This document shows positions 18,743-26,713 of a DNA stretch of 39,986 nt, in pieces (the stretch's first letter is position 1; every line of letters begins with the position of its first letter). Source of the stretch: Acidimicrobiia bacterium (GTDB lineage Bacteria > Actinomycetota > Acidimicrobiia > Spongiisociales > SHLN01); contig JAOTYB010000003.1 in assembly GCA_029862065.1 (NCBI GenBank), positions 1 to 39,986 on the forward strand, read 5' to 3'. The translations under genes and the position numbers were made by a program. The notes under the pieces were generated by a model. The model saw only the letters and a program-made list of their open reading frames with translations. It was not told where the DNA came from and ran no database searches.

Positions 18743-19036
18743 TTGCCGTTTGCTGAGTGGTCCGAGTGGTGGATATACGAGGAGCCAACTCCAATGCTTC
18801 GCCCGGGGGTGTTCGTCAACTATGGAGGTTTCACTCTTGAACTTCCCACAGCCGACGCCACTTCGTTCCAGGCTGATGAGCAAACCCGGTTCTGGGGGCA
18901 ACTTGACCAGTACCAACGTGTCTCGGTGCTTGCCGAGGGTGACCTCACCATCGTCGTGACCCGCGACGTTCACGCATGGCGTCAAGTCAGCGACTGGGTC
19001 GAATCCGCACTAGATCACCCTGATCTCGCGCCATAA
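18743..19036 (+). CDS. Short hypothetical protein, possibly a remnant
   Basis: 97-aa ORF from TTG, codons open only back to an in-frame TAG at 18713; plausible globular sequence, no clear RBS. Confidence 0.4.
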   Translation: MPFAEWSEWWIYEEPTPMLRPGVFVNYGGFTLELPTADATSFQADEQTRFWGQLDQYQRVSVLAEGDLTIVVTRDVHAWRQVSDWVESALDHPDLAP

Positions 19037-19062
19037 CGCTCAGTTCGAAGAGTGCACTGGAA

Positions 19063-19079
19063 CGGCACATATTGAGTGG
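19063..19079 (+). repeat. 17-bp direct repeat, copy 1
   Basis: CGGCACATATTGAGTGG, exact match at 19941-19957. Confidence 0.85.
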
Positions 19080-19107
19080 TTTCAGCGCCGTTTTCCCCTG
19101 AGGGAAG

Positions 19108-19746
19108 TCAGAACTCCGCCTTGAGCGCATTGAGGAATCCGACCAGGTCGTTAACTGTGTCCACCATGGTGTCAGGTGAGCGTTCCATGTTGAGTGTCCA
19201 ATATTGGATACCTGAGGTTCCTACCTCGGCTCTGGGATAAGCCTCGAACGCATCCTTGACAGTTGGCGAGGCGTGAAGGCGCATCCGCAGGGCGTTCTTT
19301 TCGCTCTCAGAAAGCAGGTCGGCCTCGTTGTGATCGAAAGTGCCGACCCGATACACGGTGTTGTCGTTGACAAGCGCGATCTGGACCTCGATGCCGTTAA
19401 CGCGGCCTTCGAGGCCGAACGGCTTAGCCTTGGATGTCAGTCCAAGTCTTTGACCTGCTTTCTCCCACTCCTCGTGCCTTGCCTTCTTGCTCAGTACCAG
19501 TTCTAGCTGTCGTCGGATTCCCAGCCGTTGCACAGACCTCTCACGGTCCTCTGCGTAGATCCGCCAGCTTTTGAAGGCGGCCACATAGGCCAAGATCGCG
19601 ATTAGAAAACTCTGGGCGGAGCGCAAACCTGCCAACCCAACAACCACGAAAACGCTACCAATGACGAGCAGGATCAGCACGCGGGGCCGCGTTACTGAAC
19701 GCCACCAGTCATTTGCACCGCCTAACCTCTCCACTTTGTTCGCCAT
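19108..19746 (-). CDS. Membrane-anchored hypothetical protein
   Basis: Two hydrophobic segments near N-terminus (VLILLVIGSVFVVVGLAGL; SFLIAILAYVAAF); start trimmed to ATG at 19746 with GGAGGG about 8 nt upstream. Confidence 0.6.
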   Translation of the reverse strand: MANKVERLGGANDWWRSVTRPRVLILLVIGSVFVVVGLAGLRSAQSFLIAILAYVAAFKSWRIYAEDRERSVQRLGIRRQLELVLSKKARHEEWEKAGQRLGLTSKAKPFGLEGRVNGIEVQIALVNDNTVYRVGTFDHNEADLLSESEKNALRMRLHASPTVKDAFEAYPRAEVGTSGIQYWTLNMERSPDTMVDTVNDLVGFLNALKAEF

Positions 19747-19864
19747 ATAAGACCCTCCTTCCCGGAACCGCGCTACACCAACGGCCAAGGGCCCGCCCAC
19801 GTCCTAGGACGCAGCCGAGGGCTGCTTTCCACGAAAAGTAAGCGGAACGCCGGAGGCCGGATAA

Positions 19865-19910
19865 GGGCCAGAAGCCACAATCTGTGAGGGTCAGAAGCCA
19901 CAAAAAGTGA
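19865..19910 (+). repeat. Two tandem 23-bp repeats, possible IS terminal-repeat remnant
   Basis: GGGCCAGAAGCCACAATCTGTGA / GGGTCAGAAGCCACAAAAAGTGA, 19/23 identical. Confidence 0.55.
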
Positions 19911-19940
19911 GATAGTGAACGACTCACAACCCACACAGAT

Positions 19941-19957
19941 CGGCACATATTGAGTGG
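19941..19957 (+). repeat. 17-bp direct repeat, copy 2
   Basis: CGGCACATATTGAGTGG, exact match at 19063-19079. Confidence 0.85.
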
Positions 19958-20103
19958 GAACCAGCTCTCCCACACCGCCAAGCGTCCGGGATCCAACCGT
20001 CACCTCTCGACCGAAATCTGCCAACTGGTGAGCAGTGTTTCGCCAACCCTCTTACAATCGGCGTGGGCATCAAGGAAGCGGAGTACATGCCGAAATTGTT
20101 CCT

Positions 20104-22227
20104 ATGAGAACTCACCTAGCCGCGCGCGCTGGGCGCTGGCTCGGCATCGGGCTTGCTCTGTCGTTGGTGCTGCTCCCGGCTCCGGCATCGGCCGCCGACC
20201 CGAGCGAGCCAACCGAGCCCACGTTCACCTTCACAGGTGGCGGGTACGGCCACGGCACCGGCATGAGCCAGTACGGCGCCCAGGGTCAGGCACTGGAAGG
20301 ACGCAGTTGGCAAACCATCCTCAGCACCTACTTCACGGGGGTGGACTTCGCCCTGCTTCGCACCAGCCCGGCCCCCGGTCAGATCGGAGATGAGGGCCCG
20401 TTGTGGGTGGGACTCGGACAGGACCTCACCCACCAGGAAATCCGCATCTGGCCGATCGCCGAAAACCCCACCGCGGTAACCGTGACCCGCGGCGCCGAGA
20501 GCATCGCCGTCCTCCCCGGTCCCGACAACATCCTCACGTTCGACTTCACGCCCTCCGGCTGCACCTTCAGCGTGGCGGGCGTCAGCTGGCCGGCCGGCGC
20601 CTGCCACTTCGACATGGAGTGGGACGGCTGGGCCGAATCCCCCACAGTCGCCCTCGACACGACCCTCACCGACTTCGACCCCGAGTGCGATCGGTCCGGC
20701 GAACGCTGCTACTCGCGGGGCAGCATGAAGATCCGCCCCAATGTTGCCGTTGGAGACACCCCGAGCGGGTTCCACCTGGTGGTGAACGTCGACATGGAGG
20801 ACTACCTCTACGGGCTGTTAGAGGTCCCGTACAGCTGGCACCCCCAAGCCCTGGCGGCTCAGGCAGTGGCCGGACGCTCCTACGCCGCCAACAAGCAAGC
20901 ACTGCGAGGCTCCCCCGAGGAGAAGACCATCCGCCAGGAGCTGTGCTGGTGCGAGTTGTACGACTCGACTGTCGATCAGGTGTACGGAGGCTGGGGTCGC
21001 GGCGTGCCGGCCTGGCTGGACGCCGTCGACGCAACCGCCGGAATCGTCCTCTATCACCCGGCCGTGACGGCTCCGTCGTTCCATCCGCGGCCCGGCCAGC
21101 CGGTGGCAGTCCCGACGTTCTATTCCTCCTCCACCTTCGGCCACACCGAAGATTCGGGAGTCGCCTTCGGCGGCTCATTCACCCCCAGCTACCTGGTCGG
21201 CGTCCCCGACCCATGGTCCACCCTCCCTGCAACCGGCAACCCCCTCGGCACCTGGGAGAAGGAAATCACTCGCACCCAGCTAGCCGGCATGGTGGGCCTC
21301 GACACGGTGGATCACGTAGCCGTCGTCTCCTGGTTGCGACAGGGCACCGCCTACCAGAGCGCCTATCAGCTGACCTTTTCCGGGACCAAGAACGGTGAGT
21401 CCGACACCGTTACCCGCTTTGCTCGGCAGCTCAGGACTCCTCTCGGCTTGTGGTCGATGCAGATAACCGGTGTCACAAAATTCGTGCCCGACGGCTGGGT
21501 CGATACCGGCGGAGGCTCAGATGCCCCGGACCAGATCGGCATGCACGACCCGCTCACCGGCCGGTGGCATATTCGCGATGCCGATGGCACCGTCCGCCCC
21601 GCCTTCTACTACGGGGACCCAGGCGACATCCCCCTGACCTGCGATTGGAACTTCGACGGGGTGAGCACCGTCGGCCTCTACCGTCCCACCGCCGGCTTCA
21701 TGCATCTGCGCAACAGCAACGACCTGGGGGTGGCCGATCTCAGCTTCTACTTCGGCATTCCCGAGGACGTGCCAATCTGTGGCGACTGGAACGGAGACGG
21801 CTTCGAAACCATCGGCATCTACCGCCCGTCAACGCGTGTCTTCCACCTGGCCGACACCAACGAAACCAAGTTCGCCGACTACGACGTGGTGCTGGCCGCC
21901 CCCGGGTCGGTTCCGCTGGCCGGGGATTGGAACGGGAACGGCTTCGACACGATTGGCCTGTACGACCCGGTCAGCCGGGTCGTGTCCCTGACCAACTCGT
22001 TGAGCAACCCAACCATCGCCATCAGCTACGACTACAACACCATTCCCGAAGACAAGATCATCACCGGTGATTGGGACGGAGACGGTGACGACACCGTCGG
22101 GGTGTTTCGCCCGCCGGACCTGGCGTCCTATCTTCGAGACGACTTCGTGATGACATCCTCCAACCACCAGATAGAAGACTTCGGCGAGGCTCACTGGACG
22201 CCGGTAGCCGGAGTGTGGGCCGGCTAG
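20104..22227 (+). CDS. Secreted SpoIID/LytB-domain protein with C-terminal five-repeat module
   Basis: Signal peptide ending PAPASAA; GGYGHGTGMSQYGAQGQA; DYLYGLLEVPYSWHPQALAAQAVAGRSYA; repeats of F-Y-[YF]-G-x-P-x-D-x-P..GDWNGDGxxT from about 21530. Confidence 0.88.
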   Translation: MRTHLAARAGRWLGIGLALSLVLLPAPASAADPSEPTEPTFTFTGGGYGHGTGMSQYGAQGQALEGRSWQTILSTYFTGVDFALLRTSPAPGQIGDEGPLWVGLGQDLTHQEIRIWPIAENPTAVTVTRGAESIAVLPGPDNILTFDFTPSGCTFSVAGVSWPAGACHFDMEWDGWAESPTVALDTTLTDFDPECDRSGERCYSRGSMKIRPNVAVGDTPSGFHLVVNVDMEDYLYGLLEVPYSWHPQALAAQAVAGRSYAANKQALRGSPEEKTIRQELCWCELYDSTVDQVYGGWGRGVPAWLDAVDATAGIVLYHPAVTAPSFHPRPGQPVAVPTFYSSSTFGHTEDSGVAFGGSFTPSYLVGVPDPWSTLPATGNPLGTWEKEITRTQLAGMVGLDTVDHVAVVSWLRQGTAYQSAYQLTFSGTKNGESDTVTRFARQLRTPLGLWSMQITGVTKFVPDGWVDTGGGSDAPDQIGMHDPLTGRWHIRDADGTVRPAFYYGDPGDIPLTCDWNFDGVSTVGLYRPTAGFMHLRNSNDLGVADLSFYFGIPEDVPICGDWNGDGFETIGIYRPSTRVFHLADTNETKFADYDVVLAAPGSVPLAGDWNGNGFDTIGLYDPVSRVVSLTNSLSNPTIAISYDYNTIPEDKIITGDWDGDGDDTVGVFRPPDLASYLRDDFVMTSSNHQIEDFGEAHWTPVAGVWAG

Positions 22228-22248
22228 GCCCTAACCTCGCAGCTATTG

Positions 22249-23262
22249 ATGGATACCTCACTCGTCCTGGTCACCCACAACTCCGAAGCCCACATCGAAG
22301 CGTCCCTCGAAATCCTGCTCACCGACCCGCACGGCCCTGATGAGATCATCGTCGTCGACAACGCCTCGACCGACGCCACGATCGGCATCGTTGAGCGGAT
22401 GGGTGTCAAGCTCGTCACGCTCGATGAGAACCATGGCTTTCCCTATGGCTGCAACCTCGGGGCATCGCTCACCCGCGGGGAAGTCATTGCCTTCCTCAAC
22501 CCCGACACCGAGCCCAAGCCAGGATGGCTGCCGCCACTGGTAGCCGCCATCCAGCGCCCGGAGGTGGGAGCCGCCATGCCGGTGATGGACCTCACCTATG
22601 CACCCGACCACTGGTTCACCTCCGGCAGCGCCCTCACCTTTCTCGGCTTCGCCTGGTCTACCAACAGCGGCGACCCCATTCCCAATGGCCTGAGCGAGAT
22701 CGAAGTCCCGTTCGCCTCGGGGGCAGCCTGCGTCATGGACCGGGCACTGTTCGACCACCTTGGCGGGTTCCGCGATGAGTACTTCCTCTATCTCGAAGAC
22801 GTCGACCTCGGGTGGCGGATCCGGCTGATGGGCCTCAAGAGTGTTCAGGTTCCGGAGTCACGAGTGTCTCACGACTACGAGTTTGGACGGCATGAGCGCA
22901 AGATGTACTACCTGGAACGCAACCGCCTCCGCATGGTGTGGGCCAACTACCAGCCATCCACCCTGGCGCTCCTCGCCCCGGCTCTGATCCTGGTGGAGCT
23001 GGCGGTGGTGGCTGCCGCTATCCGGCATGGATGGATGCGGCAGAAAGTCCAGAGCTGGTGGGGGTTCTGGAAGCTGCGCTCGCTGTTGCATCAGGAGGCA
23101 TTGCGATCGCGTTCCATCCGGGAGGTCAGCGACGGCGAGATCCTCGCGTCAATGGATGCTTCCTTCGACGGAATCAATCAGTTCGAAATCCACCCGCTCG
23201 TCAGGTCCTTGAACCGCCTGGCCATTGGCTATCTCAAGCTGGTCCAACGCCTGGTTCGCTAG
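22249..23262 (+). CDS. Glycosyltransferase family 2 (rhamnosyltransferase-like)
   Basis: SLVLVTHNSEAHIEASLEILL; IIVVDNASTDATIG; FLNPDTEPKPGWL; FLYLEDVDLGWRIRLMG. Confidence 0.9.
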   Translation: MDTSLVLVTHNSEAHIEASLEILLTDPHGPDEIIVVDNASTDATIGIVERMGVKLVTLDENHGFPYGCNLGASLTRGEVIAFLNPDTEPKPGWLPPLVAAIQRPEVGAAMPVMDLTYAPDHWFTSGSALTFLGFAWSTNSGDPIPNGLSEIEVPFASGAACVMDRALFDHLGGFRDEYFLYLEDVDLGWRIRLMGLKSVQVPESRVSHDYEFGRHERKMYYLERNRLRMVWANYQPSTLALLAPALILVELAVVAAAIRHGWMRQKVQSWWGFWKLRSLLHQEALRSRSIREVSDGEILASMDASFDGINQFEIHPLVRSLNRLAIGYLKLVQRLVR

Positions 23263-24473
23263 TCCCAGGCTCCTGCCACCGGAGCCGAGCCGTTCGAACC
23301 GAACGCGACGATGACATCCTGTGCGCTCGGTTCATGACCGAGCAGCAGGTGGAACTCATCAGTGGCCGGGCGCAGATACCCGAGGGTGTCTGACCCATCG
23401 GCGTTCCAGTCGCCAACCACGATCTGATCGCCGGCCAGGATCTCGGTCCGTGGGAGTGCCAGGACGTTGCCCAATCGAGTTCCGCCGTCGGCCAGATACA
23501 CCATGCCGGTTGCGGGGCGGAATAGGCCGACGCTGTGATGGCCGTCGCCGAACCAGTCGCCGGCCAGTGGAACGTCGCCGACCTCGCCAAAGCGGATTTC
23601 GGCATCGGCAAACCCGTAGGAGTTGCTGTTGCGGAGATAGAAGGTCCGATCACTCGGTCGGTAGATGCCGATGGTCTCAAGCCCATCCCCATCCCAATCG
23701 CCACAGAGGGGGATGTCCTCGGGGATCCCGTAGAAGATGGCGACATCGGCAACTCCGAAGTCGTTGCTGTTGCGCAGGTAGAGATACCCGCTCGCGGCGC
23801 GGTACAGACCGACCGTGGTGTCACCGTCTCCATCCCAGTCGCAGGTAACCGGGACGTCGGACGGGACGCCGTAGTAGAAGCTCGACGGGGAGCCGTACAG
23901 CGCCCAGGTGCCGCGGGCGGGGTCGTGCAGGCCGACCCGGTCGGCGCCAGGCGGGAACCGGTAATCGTCGCTCTCGGCGGCGCCGGATAGCCCCTCCGGG
24001 CCACGCATGAACACGACGGTGACGAACATCGAGCCGTCCTCGCGGATCACCACTCCGACGCCCGCATAGTTGGAGTTGCCGACCACGTTGGCCCGGTGGA
24101 CGTCTGATTCCCAGAAGGCCCGATCCAGCCCGCCGACGTCGTAACCCACGCCAACATTCTCGCCAAGGGCGTACCAGTTGGTCGTGACGCTTCCCAGGGC
24201 CGGGTTGTGGCAGATTCGGTCACCGTTCGGACAGTGCCCCTGGGACTGAAACAGGCTGTGGTCGCGGGCGTCGTCCACCAGATCCCAGTAGGGGGCGAGC
24301 GGCGCCAGGCTGGCCTCGGCCCGGCGCTGGTTGATCAATCGCAGGAACTCAGATTCGGCCCAGGCCTCATTGGTGCCGGCGGCTCCGGCCGGCAGGCTCA
24401 CGGCAGACAGCACCATCAACACGGCCGTCATGAGGATGATCATCCGCCGAACTAACACCGGGGGGCCTAGCAC
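23259..24473 (-). CDS. Secreted CAP/SCP-domain protein with C-terminal five-repeat module
   Basis: LRLINQRRAEASLAPLAP; ALGENVGVGY; HRANVVGNSNYAGVGV (CAP motifs); repeats FYYGVPSDVPVTCDWDGDGDTT. Start may be an internal Met (24443 or 24431). Confidence 0.87.
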   Translation of the reverse strand: MLGPPVLVRRMIILMTAVLMVLSAVSLPAGAAGTNEAWAESEFLRLINQRRAEASLAPLAPYWDLVDDARDHSLFQSQGHCPNGDRICHNPALGSVTTNWYALGENVGVGYDVGGLDRAFWESDVHRANVVGNSNYAGVGVVIREDGSMFVTVVFMRGPEGLSGAAESDDYRFPPGADRVGLHDPARGTWALYGSPSSFYYGVPSDVPVTCDWDGDGDTTVGLYRAASGYLYLRNSNDFGVADVAIFYGIPEDIPLCGDWDGDGLETIGIYRPSDRTFYLRNSNSYGFADAEIRFGEVGDVPLAGDWFGDGHHSVGLFRPATGMVYLADGGTRLGNVLALPRTEILAGDQIVVGDWNADGSDTLGYLRPATDEFHLLLGHEPSAQDVIVAFGSNGSAPVAGAWD

Positions 24474-24563
24474 TTTCTGTGGTATTCCTGCTCACGGATA
24501 GCATCGGAATATGCCGGAATTACTGAAGGGGGCCAACGCCCAACGAACCGCTGTGGGGGGTCA

Positions 24564-24605
24564 GGCATCCGGCATCCGGCATCCGGCATCCGGCATCCGG
24601 CATCC
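24564..24605. repeat. Heptanucleotide tandem repeat (GGCATCC)x6
   Basis: Six perfect copies of GGCATCC. Confidence 0.97.
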
Positions 24606-24639
24606 GGGGCGTTCCCAACAAGACCTATTGACGCAAGAC

Positions 24640-24879
24640 CGGAAAGCGAGCGGAGCGAGCGCCTTCCCCCGGAAAGCGAGCAAAGCGAGCGCCGGACACC
24701 GGAAAGCGAGCAAAGCGAGCGCCGGACGCCGAAAAGCGAGCAAAGCGAGCGCCGGACGCCGAAAAGCGAGCAAAGCGAGCGCCGGACGCCGAAAAGCGAG
24801 CAAAGCGAGCGCCGGACACCGGAAAGCGAGCAAAGCGAGCGCCGGACACCGGAAAGCGAGCAAAGCGAGCGCCGGACGC
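24640..24879. repeat. 30-bp minisatellite, 8 tandem copies
   Basis: Consensus CGGAAAGCGAGCAAAGCGAGCGCCGGACAC; units start at 24640, 24670, 24700, 24730, 24760, 24790, 24820, 24850; first unit diverged. Confidence 0.97.
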
Positions 24880-24880
24880 C

Positions 24881-24930
24881 GGTAGCCGGTTAGCCGGTAG
24901 CTGGTAGCCGGTAGCTGGCTAGCGAACAGC
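24881..24930. repeat. Degenerate heptanucleotide repeat (GGTAGCC/GGTAGCT) running into the 3' end of the GH26-like gene
   Basis: GGTAGCC GGTTAGCC GGTAGCT GGTAGCC GGTAGCT GGCTAGC GAACAGC. Confidence 0.8.
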
Positions 24931-26664
24931 TAACGCATCTACGAACCCTGACTCCACAACGTCGAGGGTGTAATCGGCGGGTCCGACTGTGTTGGTCATT
25001 CGGAAGTAGACCTTGTCGGTTGACGACCGGTAGACGGCAACGGTGTCGAACCCGTCGCCGTTCCAGTCGCCGGCCATGATCCGATCGGAGGGATCGCCGT
25101 AGAAGAACTCGAACTCGGCGATACCGGTGGTGAGGCTGTTGCGGAAGTAGACGAGCCCGGTCGACTCACGGTAGAGGCCGACGGTGGTGAAGCCATTCCC
25201 GTTGAAGTCACCGGTAAACGGACGGTCCCCGGCCAGCCCGAACCAGAAATCGAAGTCGGCGGGTCCGGTCCCCAGCGTGTTCTTGATGTAGACCCGGCCC
25301 GTCCGGTAGATGCCGAGCGTGTCGCAGCCGTCGTTGTTCCAGTCCCCGACAATCGGGATATCCCCGGGGTCGCCGTAATAGAACTCGACGTCGGCCACGC
25401 CCACGGTGTTGCTGTTACGCAGGTACACGAAGCCGTTCGACTCGCGGTACATACCGGGGGTGGCCGTACCGTCGCAGTTCCAGTCCCCCATGAGCGGCGT
25501 GTCCGCCGGGTTGCCGTAGTAGAAGGCGTTGATCGGAGCTCCGGCCTGGACTTCCGCCAGGAGGTTGATTTCGGATCCGGGGTCGACGAACGCCACCGTG
25601 TCGCACTCGAAGCCGTCGGGACAGGGACCGTCGAACTGGGCAAACGGGAGCGGGCCAGCCTGGAACCAGTTGGTCAGCGGGAACTGATAGCTGGTGGTCG
25701 CTCGCCGCATCCCATCCCGGTAGCCCCACCATCCCGGCTTGATCGGTGATGGATCGTCGTTGTCCCAGATCCACCAGTCGTAGGACGGCACGACGGCAGT
25801 CTGATCCTTGTTGAAGTAGATGAAGCCGACCAAGTTGGGATCCTCTTCGACGAAGGTGAACATGTCCAGCATCCACTGGTTCTTGTCGCCTCCGGCAGTG
25901 ACGCTCCCCACCTGGGCAAGCAGGAACGGCTTGCCGGACGCTCCGGGGATGGTGGCCCGAGCCTCATCGACGTAGGGACCGATCGCCCCGGCCGGGGTCA
26001 ACCATCCGTTATAAACATCGGGGCTGCCGAAGTTGTAGGTGCTGAAGGAAATGACATCCACGTAGGCGTCGCCCGGGTAGTAGTCGGCTATCCCGTAGGG
26101 CAGCTCCGACCATCCGTTGGGAGAGAACGCCCAGCGCACCTTGTCGGGATCGGTGACCGTCGACTCGACGATCGACCGGATCTTGATGTAGGCGGTCTTG
26201 AAGTTGGCCGGGTCCATGCCGTACGGAACCCAGTCGCCGTTCATCTCCTGCATGGGAGCGATGATGAGCGAACGACCCCCGCCATCATCCAGCCAATCCT
26301 TGACTTTGAGGGCCCAGGAAGTGATCTGAGCGTCGCGCGACGGGCCGGCGAGGGTGGCCGCCGTCTCGGTGAACTCGAGATTCGAGAACGGGGTGGCCCC
26401 GGCCGCCCACATGGCTTCGAGCTTGTTGACGGTCCAGACCTCGTCGATGTTGTGAAACAGGCCGCCGAAGGTGTGGTACTGCCAGGCGGCGCCTGAGATG
26501 GCATTCAGTTCGGCGGTGTAGTCGAGCGTCAGGGGATACAGGCCGCCATGCACGGTGCCCTCTCCGAAGATCATGTCCGGGGGATCAGCATGGGCGGACT
26601 GGCCCATGCCGGGCAGCGTCGCCAGGAGGGCGAGCGCAATGACGGAAATGGCAATCCTGCGCAT
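24919..26664 (-). CDS. Secreted GH26-like glycoside hydrolase/pseudoenzyme with C-terminal five-repeat module
   Basis: Signal peptide MRRIAISVIALALLATLPGMGQSAHA; APMQEMNGDWVPYG (acid/base Glu motif); GKPFLLAQVGSVTAGGDKNQW (nucleophile position Gln); five repeats with FYYGDPGDIPIVGDWNNDGCDT. Confidence 0.83.
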   Translation of the reverse strand: MRRIAISVIALALLATLPGMGQSAHADPPDMIFGEGTVHGGLYPLTLDYTAELNAISGAAWQYHTFGGLFHNIDEVWTVNKLEAMWAAGATPFSNLEFTETAATLAGPSRDAQITSWALKVKDWLDDGGGRSLIIAPMQEMNGDWVPYGMDPANFKTAYIKIRSIVESTVTDPDKVRWAFSPNGWSELPYGIADYYPGDAYVDVISFSTYNFGSPDVYNGWLTPAGAIGPYVDEARATIPGASGKPFLLAQVGSVTAGGDKNQWMLDMFTFVEEDPNLVGFIYFNKDQTAVVPSYDWWIWDNDDPSPIKPGWWGYRDGMRRATTSYQFPLTNWFQAGPLPFAQFDGPCPDGFECDTVAFVDPGSEINLLAEVQAGAPINAFYYGNPADTPLMGDWNCDGTATPGMYRESNGFVYLRNSNTVGVADVEFYYGDPGDIPIVGDWNNDGCDTLGIYRTGRVYIKNTLGTGPADFDFWFGLAGDRPFTGDFNGNGFTTVGLYRESTGLVYFRNSLTTGIAEFEFFYGDPSDRIMAGDWNGDGFDTVAVYRSSTDKVYFRMTNTVGPADYTLDVVESGFVDALAVR

Positions 26665-26701
26665 GCCCGAAACATCGGCAAGGCGCCGGAAACCTGAAGG
26701 G

Positions 26702-26707
26702 TATGCT
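26702..26707 (+). promoter_or_regulatory. Putative -10 element (TATGCT), 6 nt from GTG
   Basis: TATGCT-CCCGCG-GTG(26714). Confidence 0.5.
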
Positions 26708-26713
26708 CCCGCG

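Noticed and set aside
24640-24879. Possible CRISPR array (30-bp repeat unit, 8 copies)
   Set aside because: Units are directly contiguous with no spacers and no cas genes nearby.
24511-24885. 124-aa ORF of KASKASAGHR repeats, with long ORFs also open in minus-strand frames
   Set aside because: The 30-bp unit is a multiple of 3 without stops, so several frames stay open automatically; no RBS and flanked by other short tandem repeats. Treated as minisatellite.
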